Below, in pieces: positions 38,945-47,383 of a DNA stretch of 49,763 nucleotides. Each line of letters opens with the position of its first letter. Position 1 is the first letter of the stretch. Below the pieces are notes generated by a model that made no database searches, was not told the origin of the DNA, and worked only from the letters and a program-made list of their open reading frames with translations. The position numbers and the translations under genes were made by a program. Origin of the DNA: a virus. The stretch lies in IMG/VR virus record IMGVR_UViG_3300042881_003518, positions 1 through 49,763 of that record, one strand, 5' to 3'.

Positions 38945-40123
38945 TTATCTTTGTGTAACTTCACCAGTTGGTGATATTACAATTGGTTTTTGCGGATTTA
39001 TGGTTTGACCTTTTCTAAAAGTATATTTAGTCATATTTAAGTCTTTAATAAAGGTAACCGTACCATCTTGATTTTGGGTAATTGAATTAGAATTTTTAAA
39101 GACATCTGTTGCATTACTAGGAAGTCGGAGTTCAGTTCCAATAGTATATGTTGGTCTACCATATTCATCCTTTGTTTCTTTTCCAACACCAACTGCTTTT
39201 GAAGAAAGTAAAACTTTTGTCGCACATTTATCTAATTGTAAAAGAGGTCTATCTTTACCTTTACCACCTTGTAAACTAGAACAACATCCATGAAATATAA
39301 CATTACCTTCAGGGTCTGTTATTCTTACTTCAGGAACATCATCGTGAGGTTTATCATCAATTCCTTCCAATGATAATAATATTTTGTCAGAGTTACCACC
39401 TATTGCAGTTGCTTGTTCTGAGTTGACTATTAATGTTGCAAGTCTACTCTCACCATCTTTAACATTATTTAAATTAGCTTCACCTATTACAACTCCGTTC
39501 AATTTTACATTAAATCTTGCTTTATCACATCTATGTTTTCCTCTACATGGAAATTCTGCCGTTGCGGGACTTTTATCATAAATAACTTCAATTTTTAGGC
39601 CACTTAGACATAAACCTGGGACATTTAAATCTATAACAACTTCAACAAATCTATCCTTAAATTGATTGCCAGTTCTACCTCTCCAAACATTTGTTCCAAC
39701 TATATTTGGGGTTTGACTAACATTTGGTAAGTTTTCAAGACCTGAATTTTGGAAGTAATTGTTTAGGAATTCAAGCATTTTATTTCTTCTAAGATTTGCA
39801 AGATCCATATCTTTTAAACTGACCTTTTTCTCATTATCGTAATTAGGCGTTGCCGATTCACCCGCTCTTACATCAATATTTAATTTAGTATTAGGATATT
39901 GTTTTAATATCGGTAATAATTGACTATCTAAAGTTGACTTAAATTCATTTTCCTTATCTTTAGTTATTGAGTAAAATCCATCGGCATAAAGTCGCCCTAA
40001 ATTAATTATTTTTTCTTGTTCGTTGGTTTTTATTTTATCTGTTTCTAAGATAACACCATACATACCTAAAATATGTTTTCTGTCTTCTTCAGTAATTATT
40101 ATTCTTTTATTACAACATGTCAT
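38945..40123 (-). CDS. Tagged protein with OmpA-like peptidoglycan-associating domain (392 aa)
   Basis: The N terminus carries the tag (IIITEEDRKHILGMYGVILE|T). Residues ~40-165 resemble an OmpA C-terminal domain: a strand with LNIDVRAGES, the helix start LANLRRNKMLEFLNNY (OmpA pattern LS-x-x-RA-x-x-V-x-x-YL), and a final strand FKDRFVEVVIDL. Residues 172-392 are beta-rich (KIEVIYDKSPATAEFPCRGK, HDDVPEVRITDPEGNVIFHG) and unrecognised. No signal peptide is present, so wall contact would need injection or lysis. It is preceded by a TATTTATA box. Confidence 0.65.
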   Translation of the reverse strand: MTCCNKRIIITEEDRKHILGMYGVILETDKIKTNEQEKIINLGRLYADGFYSITKDKENEFKSTLDSQLLPILKQYPNTKLNIDVRAGESATPNYDNEKKVSLKDMDLANLRRNKMLEFLNNYFQNSGLENLPNVSQTPNIVGTNVWRGRTGNQFKDRFVEVVIDLNVPGLCLSGLKIEVIYDKSPATAEFPCRGKHRCDKARFNVKLNGVVIGEANLNNVKDGESRLATLIVNSEQATAIGGNSDKILLSLEGIDDKPHDDVPEVRITDPEGNVIFHGCCSSLQGGKGKDRPLLQLDKCATKVLLSSKAVGVGKETKDEYGRPTYTIGTELRLPSNATDVFKNSNSITQNQDGTVTFIKDLNMTKYTFRKGQTINPQKPIVISPTGEVTQR

Positions 40124-40139
40124 ATATTTTCGTTTTATG

Positions 40140-40147
40140 TATAAATA
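40140..40147 (-). promoter_or_regulatory. Putative late promoter box (TATTTATA)
   Basis: On the minus strand the box starts 24 nt before the ATG at 40123. Confidence 0.45.
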
Positions 40148-40156
40148 TATTAATTA

Positions 40157-40501
40157 TCATATATCTACACAATTTAGTAAAAAAGAATTCGGATATTTTT
40201 CTTTGCATTTTTCCAATAAACTATTTAAATATTCTTCACACTGTATTTTAGGTTTTAAAAAATACATATATCTATAAATTGCCGTATTGTTAGATTGATA
40301 CATTAAAGTATGTTCAATTAAAATGTCTTGGTCAAATAATTTTTCTTTTGACATATTAATATAATCATTGCTATCAAATAGTACTATTGTTTTATATATT
40401 AAAATAGTAGTATCGTTTTTGGTTTCAGTGTCAACATTAGATTGTGCAAATACACCAAAACACAAAAGTAATAGTACAATAAGACTAATTATTTTTTTCA
40501 T
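40157..40501 (-). CDS. Exported protein with Bacteroidota-type signal peptide (114 aa)
   Basis: MKKIISLIVLLLLCFGVFAQ is a clear signal peptide with the FAQ end typical of Bacteroidota. The mature ~95 residues (SNVDTETKNDTTILIYKTIV ...) contain two cysteines near the end (C238-type spacing not applicable; seen as IQCEEYL and EKCKEKY, plus LLNCV) and show no known motif. It is probably a periplasmic or secreted accessory protein acquired from a host, expressed from a host-type promoter early or constitutively. Confidence 0.7.
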   Translation of the reverse strand: MKKIISLIVLLLLCFGVFAQSNVDTETKNDTTILIYKTIVLFDSNDYINMSKEKLFDQDILIEHTLMYQSNNTAIYRYMYFLKPKIQCEEYLNSLLEKCKEKYPNSFLLNCVDI

Positions 40502-40525
40502 AAGATGTGATATTTTGATTCATCA

Positions 40526-40533
40526 CAAAGATA
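40526..40533 (-). promoter_or_regulatory. Host-type -7 box (TATCTTTG) with shared leader
   Basis: TATCTTTG fits TAnnTTTG. It is followed by TGATGAATCAAAA and CATCTTATG, nearly identical to the region before the gene ending at 38835. The -33 element is poor. Confidence 0.45.
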
Positions 40534-40558
40534 AATGTTCTTTTTGAATAAAAAAAAA

Positions 40559-41053
40559 TTAATGGATATTTTTTTTCAGTATGTCTAAAAACTCTAACCA
40601 AGTTTCTAAATCATTTTCATTTCTACCTATGTTTGCTGTATAACAACAGATTACTATATTATCTTTAGTATAACCTTTAGTTCTATCTAATCTGTCTAAA
40701 GAGGGTTGTAGTGGATATTTGTGTTTAGGTGATGGTGTTAATGGAACTCCAAACCAATAACAAAGACCATTTTGTTTTTCATAAATCTCTTGGAGGTCAT
40801 CAATTGTTATTGTGTGTTCAACGTTTCTTCTTTTTGAGTCGTGTACTAATGTATTGAACCAAAGTCTAACACGTCTTTCTTTTTGTTTTTCACCCTCTTT
40901 TTTTCTAAAATTGGAGTCTTTTCTTTTCTCTTGTTTATATTTTCTTGTTATTTCTAAAGTACAAGTAATACATTTAGTACTTCTCTGAGATTTGTAAAAA
41001 TTAGATTTGTTTTTGACTAAATTACAAATAGAACATAATTTTTGTGTATCCAT
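40559..41053 (-). CDS. HNH-type endonuclease with N-terminal zinc knuckle (164 aa)
   Basis: From ATG 41053 the protein begins MDTQKLCSICNLVKNKSNFY and has a second pair CITC, forming a CxxC-x(n)-CxxC zinc ribbon. A basic helical linker leads to an HNH-like region: NGLCYWFGVPL, then PSLDRLDRTKGYTKDNIVIC and CCYTANIGRN. The D-R-x-D-x-x-x-GY-x-x-x-NI pattern is typical of GIY/HNH group-I-type phage endonucleases. It is probably another free-standing homing endonuclease. Confidence 0.75.
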   Translation of the reverse strand: MDTQKLCSICNLVKNKSNFYKSQRSTKCITCTLEITRKYKQEKRKDSNFRKKEGEKQKERRVRLWFNTLVHDSKRRNVEHTITIDDLQEIYEKQNGLCYWFGVPLTPSPKHKYPLQPSLDRLDRTKGYTKDNIVICCYTANIGRNENDLETWLEFLDILKKNIH

Positions 41054-41057
41054 ATTA

Positions 41058-41065
41058 TATAAATA
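41058..41065 (-). promoter_or_regulatory. Possible late promoter box (TATTTATA), short spacing
   Basis: The box starts 12 nt before the ATG at 41053, the same short distance as for the other HNH gene at 32994. Confidence 0.3.
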
Positions 41066-41086
41066 TCGGTTATACATTAAAAAGAC

Positions 41087-41121
41087 AAAAAAAAGGTAGA
41101 ATATTTTTCTACCTTTTTTAT
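41087..41121 (-). terminator. Terminator hairpin (AAAAAAGGTAGA / TCTACCTTTTTT)
   Basis: It lies after the stop of the gene at 41138 on the minus strand and is near-identical to the hairpin at 38890. Confidence 0.75.
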
Positions 41122-41137
41122 ATGAAAAAAATAATAA

Positions 41138-41608
41138 TTAACAATAAGGTGGTGAACATTTCTTTTTACCATCTAATCCCTTGAATCTACCCTGACACAC
41201 TTGTACGGCAAACGCATTAGAATAAGCTGAGGGATAGACTTTATATTTAGCTTTTGCTGCTTTATATCCTCTTGAACATAATTCAGTTCCAGTTTTCTTT
41301 TTTCCTTCATTCATAACCATATCTTCTTCTTCATCATAGAATTCATCAGCATATTGAGTTTCGTTCATAAGGAAGTCAAATACTTGGTCTAGGTTTTCTT
41401 TTGCGACTGTAATATGGTCATCAGCCCAATCGTGACCATCTTGAAGAATTTGTTCTACTTGCATTGGGTCTAATTCCAATAACATTTGGGCTTGTCTTAT
41501 CATTTGTTCAAGATTACTAAAAAACATATAGTTTTGTACTTTTCCATAATCTTTTTCGTTAACTATTTTTTTAACTAGATTGTTAAGTTGTGATTCTGTG
41601 ATTCTCAT
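41138..41608 (-). CDS. Tagged protein with C-terminal KYKVYPSAYSN motif (156 aa)
   Basis: It starts MRITESQLNNLVKKIVNE|K, the clearest tag. A helical acidic middle follows, with MNE|G and a Cys-containing C-terminal segment GTELCSRGYKAAKAKYKVYP then SAYSNAFAVQVCQGRFKGLD. This VYPSAY-x-N motif recurs in virion-associated proteins of T4-like environmental phages as I recall, without known function. Its last cysteines (CSPPYC) could bind metal or form disulfides. It is likely packaged and processed. Confidence 0.7.
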   Translation of the reverse strand: MRITESQLNNLVKKIVNEKDYGKVQNYMFFSNLEQMIRQAQMLLELDPMQVEQILQDGHDWADDHITVAKENLDQVFDFLMNETQYADEFYDEEEDMVMNEGKKKTGTELCSRGYKAAKAKYKVYPSAYSNAFAVQVCQGRFKGLDGKKKCSPPYC

Positions 41609-41613
41609 ATAAT

Positions 41614-41796
41614 TTAACTATTTAATCCATTAACCCCGCCCAATGTAATTGCATTTAGTTGGATTACTACTTTATTTTGGCCATCAGTCCAAATTGGATG
41701 TGGGGGTGTAATTTCTACAGCTGAACCATCGCAAATTTCACATATAATAACTTCGGTATTTGCACTAGTACCTGTTGGATAAAAATAATTTGACAT
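41614..41796 (-). CDS. Small hypothetical protein (60 aa)
   Basis: MSNYFYPTGTSANTEVIICE then ICDGSAVEITPPHPIWTDGQ and a hydrophobic end (VVIQLNAITLGGVNGLNS). A CxxC motif is present and the composition suggests a small beta-rich virion component. A palindromic TATTTATAAATA lies 19 nt upstream, fitting late expression. No family is recognised. Confidence 0.6.
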   Translation of the reverse strand: MSNYFYPTGTSANTEVIICEICDGSAVEITPPHPIWTDGQNKVVIQLNAITLGGVNGLNS

Positions 41797-41803
41797 AATT
41801 TTT

Positions 41804-41815
41804 TATTTATAAATA
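41804..41815 (-). promoter_or_regulatory. Putative late promoter, palindromic TATTTATAAATA
   Basis: This is the third exact copy of the 12-bp palindrome, starting 19 nt before the ATG at 41796. Confidence 0.55.
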
Positions 41816-41823
41816 TTTACTTT

Positions 41824-43290
41824 TTATTTATAGTTCACAATTTGGAACTTTATTTGTCTTTTATATGTATTAACTTCCCCACTACTTTCAACTTTAATAT
41901 CAATATAATATTCATTTGGAATTTTATCTCTTGTATCAAAGATGAAATAGTATTCATTTGGAGTTCTATTAATTTGCGTCCAATCTTGAACTTGGACTTC
42001 GGTTTGACCTTCTCTTACATATACACGATAATAAGCACTTACTTTTGGTAATAGTCTGTTTGTCGTATAGGCTTGTTTAATAATAACCCCAACTTTTCTT
42101 ATATCGGTATTGAATATCTTTTCATCTTGTTTAATACCATAATAATCAAAGCCATATATTTTAGGGTCTTGAGAACTTGTGCCAATTGTAAATCCATTCT
42201 TAAATGGTTGTAATGTAAAATCATTAAGTACATTAGGTAATGAGAATCCATTGTAAGTTAATCCAGTCCATTTATCTGAGAATGTACAAGGTGTTTTATA
42301 ACCAATAAGTGGTGGTATTGTAACTTCATAAACACCTTGAGTTTTTTGACAACTTGTTAACGCGGATAAACTTGGTATGACATTTCCTGTGTTATCAAGA
42401 ATTGCGACATTTGGTGGGGTATCTAAATTTATTGGTTTACCATCTTCGTATAAATAAAGATATAATTTATTAACTTTACCTAGGCTGAATAAATTTCTAT
42501 CGTCCTCAATTAAATCATTATAAGATGTTTCCAAATATGGTTCATAGAATGTTTGAGTATGTCTTGTAAAGAATTGAACTTCATAAGTTTCACTTAATCC
42601 ACCCAATAATTCAACTTGTGGTTTAAAGGCTATCCCCCATCCTGTGACACCAGTTAGACTACCATTTAAGATATTATTGATTTCATTGGACATATCAAAA
42701 GAAATATCTTCATTTCCAAATTCAAAATGTTGTTCATCAACAATGGTTAAAGCGGAATAAGGAGTTGAACCTGTATTTATATTTGAGTAAATACCTGATT
42801 GTTCCCAAGTACCCAAAGTTGTTGTTTCATACCAATTAGAAGGTCTTGTTGAATAATTTCTATCAACCCCACTAATATCATATTGTAAATCCGCATAATC
42901 ATACCCAACACCTTCGTCCCAATATTGTGGACGTGAAGGGTCATTATCAATAAAAGGTATTCTAAATAATATTAAGTCAAATGATGTTGCACGTCTTCTA
43001 CCTTGTGAAGTAAATGTATTAATCAATTCTAAATCAAATGTTGATGTATTTGTCATTCTAAGGGTGTGTACTAAATTATTAGTACAACCTGTTGATATGA
43101 TTTGATTTAAAATTTTTTCTTTTAGTAGAGTCAAATTTAAATCAAATATAAATCGGCTATAACCAATTGGATATTGTGATGTTGGTAAATTACCGTAGAA
43201 TAGCTCAGTTACAGGATTTCTTCCAGTATTTGTAAAACTATTAAATATTATTGTATTATTCCTTTTGAAATAAGAATTATTAATTGACAT
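41824..43290 (-). CDS. Putative virion (tail/baseplate) protein (488 aa)
   Basis: The protein is beta-rich, Asn/Thr/Tyr-rich and low in Cys, typical of tail or fibre-associated phage proteins (SRFIFDLNLTLLKEKILNQI, LEYDISG-like strands, IGYKTPCTFSDKWTGLTYNG). The C-terminal ~110 residues look like an immunoglobulin-like strand set (DIRKVGVIIKQAYTTNRLLP ... EYYIDIKVESSGEVNTYKRQ). It lies next to the gp5-type gene on the same strand. I do not recognise a named family, so the assignment is by composition and context. Confidence 0.6.
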   Translation of the reverse strand: MSINNSYFKRNNTIIFNSFTNTGRNPVTELFYGNLPTSQYPIGYSRFIFDLNLTLLKEKILNQIISTGCTNNLVHTLRMTNTSTFDLELINTFTSQGRRRATSFDLILFRIPFIDNDPSRPQYWDEGVGYDYADLQYDISGVDRNYSTRPSNWYETTTLGTWEQSGIYSNINTGSTPYSALTIVDEQHFEFGNEDISFDMSNEINNILNGSLTGVTGWGIAFKPQVELLGGLSETYEVQFFTRHTQTFYEPYLETSYNDLIEDDRNLFSLGKVNKLYLYLYEDGKPINLDTPPNVAILDNTGNVIPSLSALTSCQKTQGVYEVTIPPLIGYKTPCTFSDKWTGLTYNGFSLPNVLNDFTLQPFKNGFTIGTSSQDPKIYGFDYYGIKQDEKIFNTDIRKVGVIIKQAYTTNRLLPKVSAYYRVYVREGQTEVQVQDWTQINRTPNEYYFIFDTRDKIPNEYYIDIKVESSGEVNTYKRQIKFQIVNYK

Positions 43291-43305
43291 GTATATGTTT
43301 TATTA

Positions 43306-43313
43306 CATAAATA
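43306..43313 (-). promoter_or_regulatory. Putative late promoter box (TATTTATG)
   Basis: On the minus strand the box starts 23 nt before the ATG at 43290, directly after the stop of the gp5-like gene. Confidence 0.45.
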
Positions 43314-44891
43314 TCAATTAATTCGAATATTTTGATTTAATATAGTATTTCTTGCATTAGATAACAACTGACCAATTTCAGCAATTGATTGTCCATTTTT
43401 GGTTGCAATAGGTACAGGTCTCATACCATGAAAAGGATGTACGTGTCCTTCAATAAAGTCATAAATTTTATCTAATAATTTTATTAATTCTTCACCTCTA
43501 ACTGTGGCATAAGTTTGGGATTCAATACTAGTTGTAGGGTCACCAACGAATTTATCTTGCGGTATTCCATACAATGTATCTTTTAATGAAATTTTTTTAC
43601 CCACAGGATTTGCGGAATCTTGAGATAATAAAAATATTTTTTGTGCTCCCATAACACCATAACTTATTGGTTTGTCTATAAATGTAATAGGTTGAACTTT
43701 CTCAATTATTGGTGTAAATTGTTGACCAATTAATGGTGCATCATTATTACCTTTACCTGAAACCAAGAAAGAACCTGAAACACCATTACCCTCAACTATT
43801 TTAATTTTATTTTTAAAACTTAAATAATTATTTGTTTCAGTTATTTCAGTTATAGTACCTCCAGTTGAAAATCTTTCTCCTTTCTCATAAGTTTGTTTAG
43901 ATGGTGTTACGAAAAATGGAATTGTATTTTTAAAATTTGTTTGGTTAAAAGTATACCCAACAATTATAATCTCTTGTTGATAAGAACCTTTAATAAATGA
44001 ATTTATTAAATAAACTGCATCATCTAATGTTTTTGAACTAAATGTCAATGTATCTAAAGCTGTACCAAAATTAGTTCCAACTGAAAGTTTAGTTATACTT
44101 TCACCATTAAGATTAGCTGTATTAACTTCTAACGATGGGATTGTGTTATGAATACTTACAGAACCATTAAAATTGTTAAATTGTGTATCTAAATTATCAA
44201 TATTCCAAATTATAATTTTTTTGGCTATTTGTACATTTTCTCTAAATGATGTTCTAGTTTCTTCATCACCCAAAACTTTATCTTGAGTGAAATTTGATAA
44301 TTGTATAAAAGCTCTAAATTCATTAGGTGTAGGTAATGTCTCAGGACTTAAATTATTTGATTTTCCTGCACGTATTAAAACTTCATTATCTTTTAATACT
44401 AAATCTGAACTACCTCTACTCAATAAAGCATTATCACCAGGTTTTGGGAATATACCTTCAACACCCAATTTATAACTACCATCTAATGGATTTCTAAGAC
44501 TTAATGTTTCTTGATATCTTACACCTGTTGCCAAATATTTTTTCGCACCTTCAAAGTATTCCAAATTGGAACTTAATGGTGACGAAAATGGTCCTTGGAT
44601 ATAAAACTTATTTTCTTTATCAAATTTTTTATTTTGATAAATTATATGAACATATTCTTGTTTTTTAGGTATTTGACTTAAAAAGAATGGTAGTAGTGGT
44701 AAGAATAAGATTGGGTCACGACTAGTCCATTTGTCAGTTTCTTCATTCCAATTTTCAACTGAAGCAAGTAAAGCACTATAATCTTCAGTCTCAGGTATAA
44801 CTCGTAATCTACCCAACATCATTGGGTCATCATTATCGTATACTATACCTGGGAATATAATTTGATGTTCATTTTCAGGTCTTATATTCAT
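43314..44891 (-). CDS. gp5: Baseplate hub protein, gp5 OB-fold type (no lysozyme domain seen)
   Basis: The N-terminal ~100 residues match the gp5-type OB fold: PGIVYDNDDPMMLGRLRVIP, a WTSRDPILFLPLLPFFLSQI segment and EYVHIIYQNKKFDKENKFYI. In T4, gp5 forms the hub and carries tail lysozyme; here I see no lysozyme catalytic E-x8-D-x5-T pattern. The C terminus (IEGHVHPFHGMRPVPIATKN) resembles the region before the spike in related phages. The middle is beta-rich. It overlaps the upstream 70-aa gene by 4 nt. Confidence 0.78.
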   Translation of the reverse strand: MNIRPENEHQIIFPGIVYDNDDPMMLGRLRVIPETEDYSALLASVENWNEETDKWTSRDPILFLPLLPFFLSQIPKKQEYVHIIYQNKKFDKENKFYIQGPFSSPLSSNLEYFEGAKKYLATGVRYQETLSLRNPLDGSYKLGVEGIFPKPGDNALLSRGSSDLVLKDNEVLIRAGKSNNLSPETLPTPNEFRAFIQLSNFTQDKVLGDEETRTSFRENVQIAKKIIIWNIDNLDTQFNNFNGSVSIHNTIPSLEVNTANLNGESITKLSVGTNFGTALDTLTFSSKTLDDAVYLINSFIKGSYQQEIIIVGYTFNQTNFKNTIPFFVTPSKQTYEKGERFSTGGTITEITETNNYLSFKNKIKIVEGNGVSGSFLVSGKGNNDAPLIGQQFTPIIEKVQPITFIDKPISYGVMGAQKIFLLSQDSANPVGKKISLKDTLYGIPQDKFVGDPTTSIESQTYATVRGEELIKLLDKIYDFIEGHVHPFHGMRPVPIATKNGQSIAEIGQLLSNARNTILNQNIRIN

Positions 44892-45100
44892 TTCTTAATT
44901 CTATTTTCGTATTCCTTTAGTATTGTATTATAAGTTAACTCCAACTTATCCAAATGGGTTGTTAATTTGATTAATGTTTCTTTTGTGTTTTCAAAATCTT
45001 CTGAAATAAAATCTAAGGCAAACATCAAATCTTTATTTGAATGTGATTTATAATCTTTGACTATTTTTAATACTTTTTCAGCACTTTCTTTCTTATCCAT
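44888..45100 (-). CDS. Small helical protein in baseplate operon (70 aa)
   Basis: From the ATG at 45100 the product is MDKKESAEKVLKIVKDYKSH and a coiled-coil end (LIKLTTHLDKLELTYNTILK). I prefer 45100 over 45118 because it leaves a 1-nt gap instead of a 17-nt overlap. Its stop overlaps the gp5-like start. Its location suggests a tail-assembly helper; no family is recognised. Confidence 0.6.
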   Translation of the reverse strand: MDKKESAEKVLKIVKDYKSHSNKDLMFALDFISEDFENTKETLIKLTTHLDKLELTYNTILKEYENRIKK

Positions 45101-45101
45101 A

Positions 45102-47003
45102 TTATAAAGATTTACCAAATGCGTTTGATGGTAATGATATACCAGCAGGAGTAATTGTCAATGGTGGAATAGCTACTTGTAATTTCCCATTTTCAGCGGT
45201 TTCGTTTGCCACGGCTTTTAATTGACTAAAAATACTAAGTATACCTAAATTTGGACTTCCATCAGGTAAAGCTCCTGTTGGAATACCTATTTTTTGAAGT
45301 CCTTCAATTGTTCCAATAAATGCTCTAGTTTCAGAAAATCCATCCAATAAACGAGTACCAAATAATAATGGTAATGGTATTTCGTTACCAAAACCTGTTG
45401 TTGCTATCTTTAATAACCATAATAATTCATCAATTACACTTTTACATTTCCTCCAATCACTAATAAATTCTGCAACAACAATTAAAATTTGTATTAATTT
45501 TAGAATCATAATTAAACGCTTATCAGATTTCTCTTTTGTTAAATCTAATATTATTTGTTGGATTAGATTTTTGATGTCTTTTTTAATTAACTCAAAAAGT
45601 TCTTGAACAAATATTGCCCCTATTTTTGAAACTATATTAATGAAGAATTTCTTAAATTGTTTAACGAAATCAACATAATTGTTAATTTCATCAAGAAGGG
45701 TCTGCCCTATAGCTTTTAACATTATAAAGATTGGTAAAAGTACTTTAGGTGATAATAATGCAGTTACAACTCCTTGTGCGATTAATTTAATAAAATTAAA
45801 ATCAACAGCAGCTTGAATATTCCCTGTTATAGCTAAACCTTGCCATTGTGGATTATTTGTTAATGTGGTTGTTATAGAATCGGCAGCATTTATTAAATCG
45901 TTATCAGGTACTAATCTTAAATTTTCTAAGGCCTCTAAGACAGCCACAGAATCAACTGGTAGTTTAACATAATCACAATTTTCATATTCCACAACACCAT
46001 TTAGTATGTTATCGATATTTTGTTGTATATTTCTTAAATCTAAATCAGTGAATTCAAAAAATGATTCATCAATACCATCCAATTCAGCCACTTTTGCAAC
46101 ACCACTGACATCAATTTCTTGTCTATTATCAAAACAAAGTCCTAAAACTCTTTGTAACAAAATTCCAAATTTTGTGGCATTCTCAACTTGAGTTATTCCA
46201 AGTGACGCTTGGATTGATACCGCCCCAGTTAATGATTCTAATATCGCTGGAATTATTGTTTCAAATTCAATTACTTTAATAGTTCTATAATAGTCAGTTA
46301 AGAATTCACCAACTTTATTAACCCCCGTTAATCTATTTGATAAATTAATTTTAAACCACCCACCAGGTTGACCAAGATATTGGTCAAAGAATTGGATGTT
46401 AAATAAATCTTGACCAGATTCCCCTTTATATAATTGTCCGTTATCTACAGAATATGGTTGTGTACTTTGAATCCTTTGATATAATTCCCTATTCATTGAG
46501 AATGGGGTTGTTTGAACTTGAATTGGTAGTTTCTCATAGAGAACTTTACCAGGACTTTCATTGGGATCTAATTTTAATAAATTAGCGATATCTATTGAAC
46601 TAACTTTAATCCAAATTTCACTAGGGTCAAATGTTTGTTGTTGGTCACACCCAATCGCATTAAGAGCTTCTTCATTTAATATTTCAGATATTTTGGGTTC
46701 AATATTTTTGATTGTTTGAAGAAGGAGTCTTTTAATATACCTAGTTGAGTTACTTCCTTTTCCCCCAGTTATATTATTAATATCTAATAATTGTTCAAAT
46801 TGATTTTTTAAATCTCTTTGATATTTTTTTTTAGTTTCTTTTAATTTGTCAATAGTTTCAGTAACACCAACTTTGGATTCTTCAAAGGAATCTCCAGCGG
46901 ATTTTTGAATCCCATCATAATCCTTTTTTAATTCTTTGTAAGCTTTTGTTGCCTCAATTTTATCCTTAACTTTTTTATAATCAAATTTTAAATCTAATGA
47001 CAT
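45102..47003 (-). CDS. Large baseplate/tail-associated protein (633 aa)
   Basis: An N-terminal charged coiled coil (~1-75: YKELKKDYDGIQKSAGDSFE, LKETKKKYQRDLKNQFEQLL) is followed by a mixed region with SILNEEALNAIGCDQQQTFD-like text. A long hydrophobic/helical region lies at ~405-520 (LLPIFIMLKAIGQTLLDEIN, IFVQELFELIKKDIKNLIQQ). The C terminus is Pro/Gly/Ser-rich (VAIPPLTITPAGISLPSNAF). Coiled coil plus amphipathic helices would suit a baseplate wedge or hub scaffold. It lies between the gp5-like gene and the sigma factor. The function is inferred from position only. Confidence 0.6.
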   Translation of the reverse strand: MSLDLKFDYKKVKDKIEATKAYKELKKDYDGIQKSAGDSFEESKVGVTETIDKLKETKKKYQRDLKNQFEQLLDINNITGGKGSNSTRYIKRLLLQTIKNIEPKISEILNEEALNAIGCDQQQTFDPSEIWIKVSSIDIANLLKLDPNESPGKVLYEKLPIQVQTTPFSMNRELYQRIQSTQPYSVDNGQLYKGESGQDLFNIQFFDQYLGQPGGWFKINLSNRLTGVNKVGEFLTDYYRTIKVIEFETIIPAILESLTGAVSIQASLGITQVENATKFGILLQRVLGLCFDNRQEIDVSGVAKVAELDGIDESFFEFTDLDLRNIQQNIDNILNGVVEYENCDYVKLPVDSVAVLEALENLRLVPDNDLINAADSITTTLTNNPQWQGLAITGNIQAAVDFNFIKLIAQGVVTALLSPKVLLPIFIMLKAIGQTLLDEINNYVDFVKQFKKFFINIVSKIGAIFVQELFELIKKDIKNLIQQIILDLTKEKSDKRLIMILKLIQILIVVAEFISDWRKCKSVIDELLWLLKIATTGFGNEIPLPLLFGTRLLDGFSETRAFIGTIEGLQKIGIPTGALPDGSPNLGILSIFSQLKAVANETAENGKLQVAIPPLTITPAGISLPSNAFGKSL

Positions 47004-47378
47004 CTATTTTTTCATTTTGTAAGTATTATCAGTTTTTGAAATATCTCTTTCCATTAAATCTTTGATTATATCATCATCAACATCTATGTCTGAAATAGAA
47101 AATGATTCTTTAGTATTGTTTGTTTTTTCCCAAACTGATGATTGTAATTTGGATAGGGTCAATTTTTTTTCAACACAATCATTTATTATCTTTTGTTGTT
47201 TTTCAATTACAGGACCTATAAGAGTCATATCTTCAGGTTCTTTCATCATTGTTAACATTTTATTTTGAATTCTAATTGCGGTATTTCTTTGTTCAACCAA
47301 TTCATTATAAATCTCTTGCATCAATGAAAGAATGGATTCTTTTGAGAGGTTAATTTCTTTTTTTTGTGGTCTAGGCAT
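47004..47378 (-). CDS. Coiled-coil hypothetical protein (124 aa)
   Basis: MPRPQKKEINLSKESILSLM followed by helical heptad-like text (EIYNELVEQRNTAIRIQNKM, VIEKQQKIINDCVEKKLTLS) and an acidic end. It abuts the large baseplate gene directly. It may be a chaperone or minor tail component. I do not recognise it. Confidence 0.6.
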   Translation of the reverse strand: MPRPQKKEINLSKESILSLMQEIYNELVEQRNTAIRIQNKMLTMMKEPEDMTLIGPVIEKQQKIINDCVEKKLTLSKLQSSVWEKTNNTKESFSISDIDVDDDIIKDLMERDISKTDNTYKMKK

Positions 47379-47383
47379 ATTTT

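Noticed and set aside
43314-44891. Tail lysozyme domain in the gp5-like protein
   Set aside because: No catalytic Glu-Asp-Thr pattern or T4-lysozyme-like segment is present; only the OB-fold part is supported.
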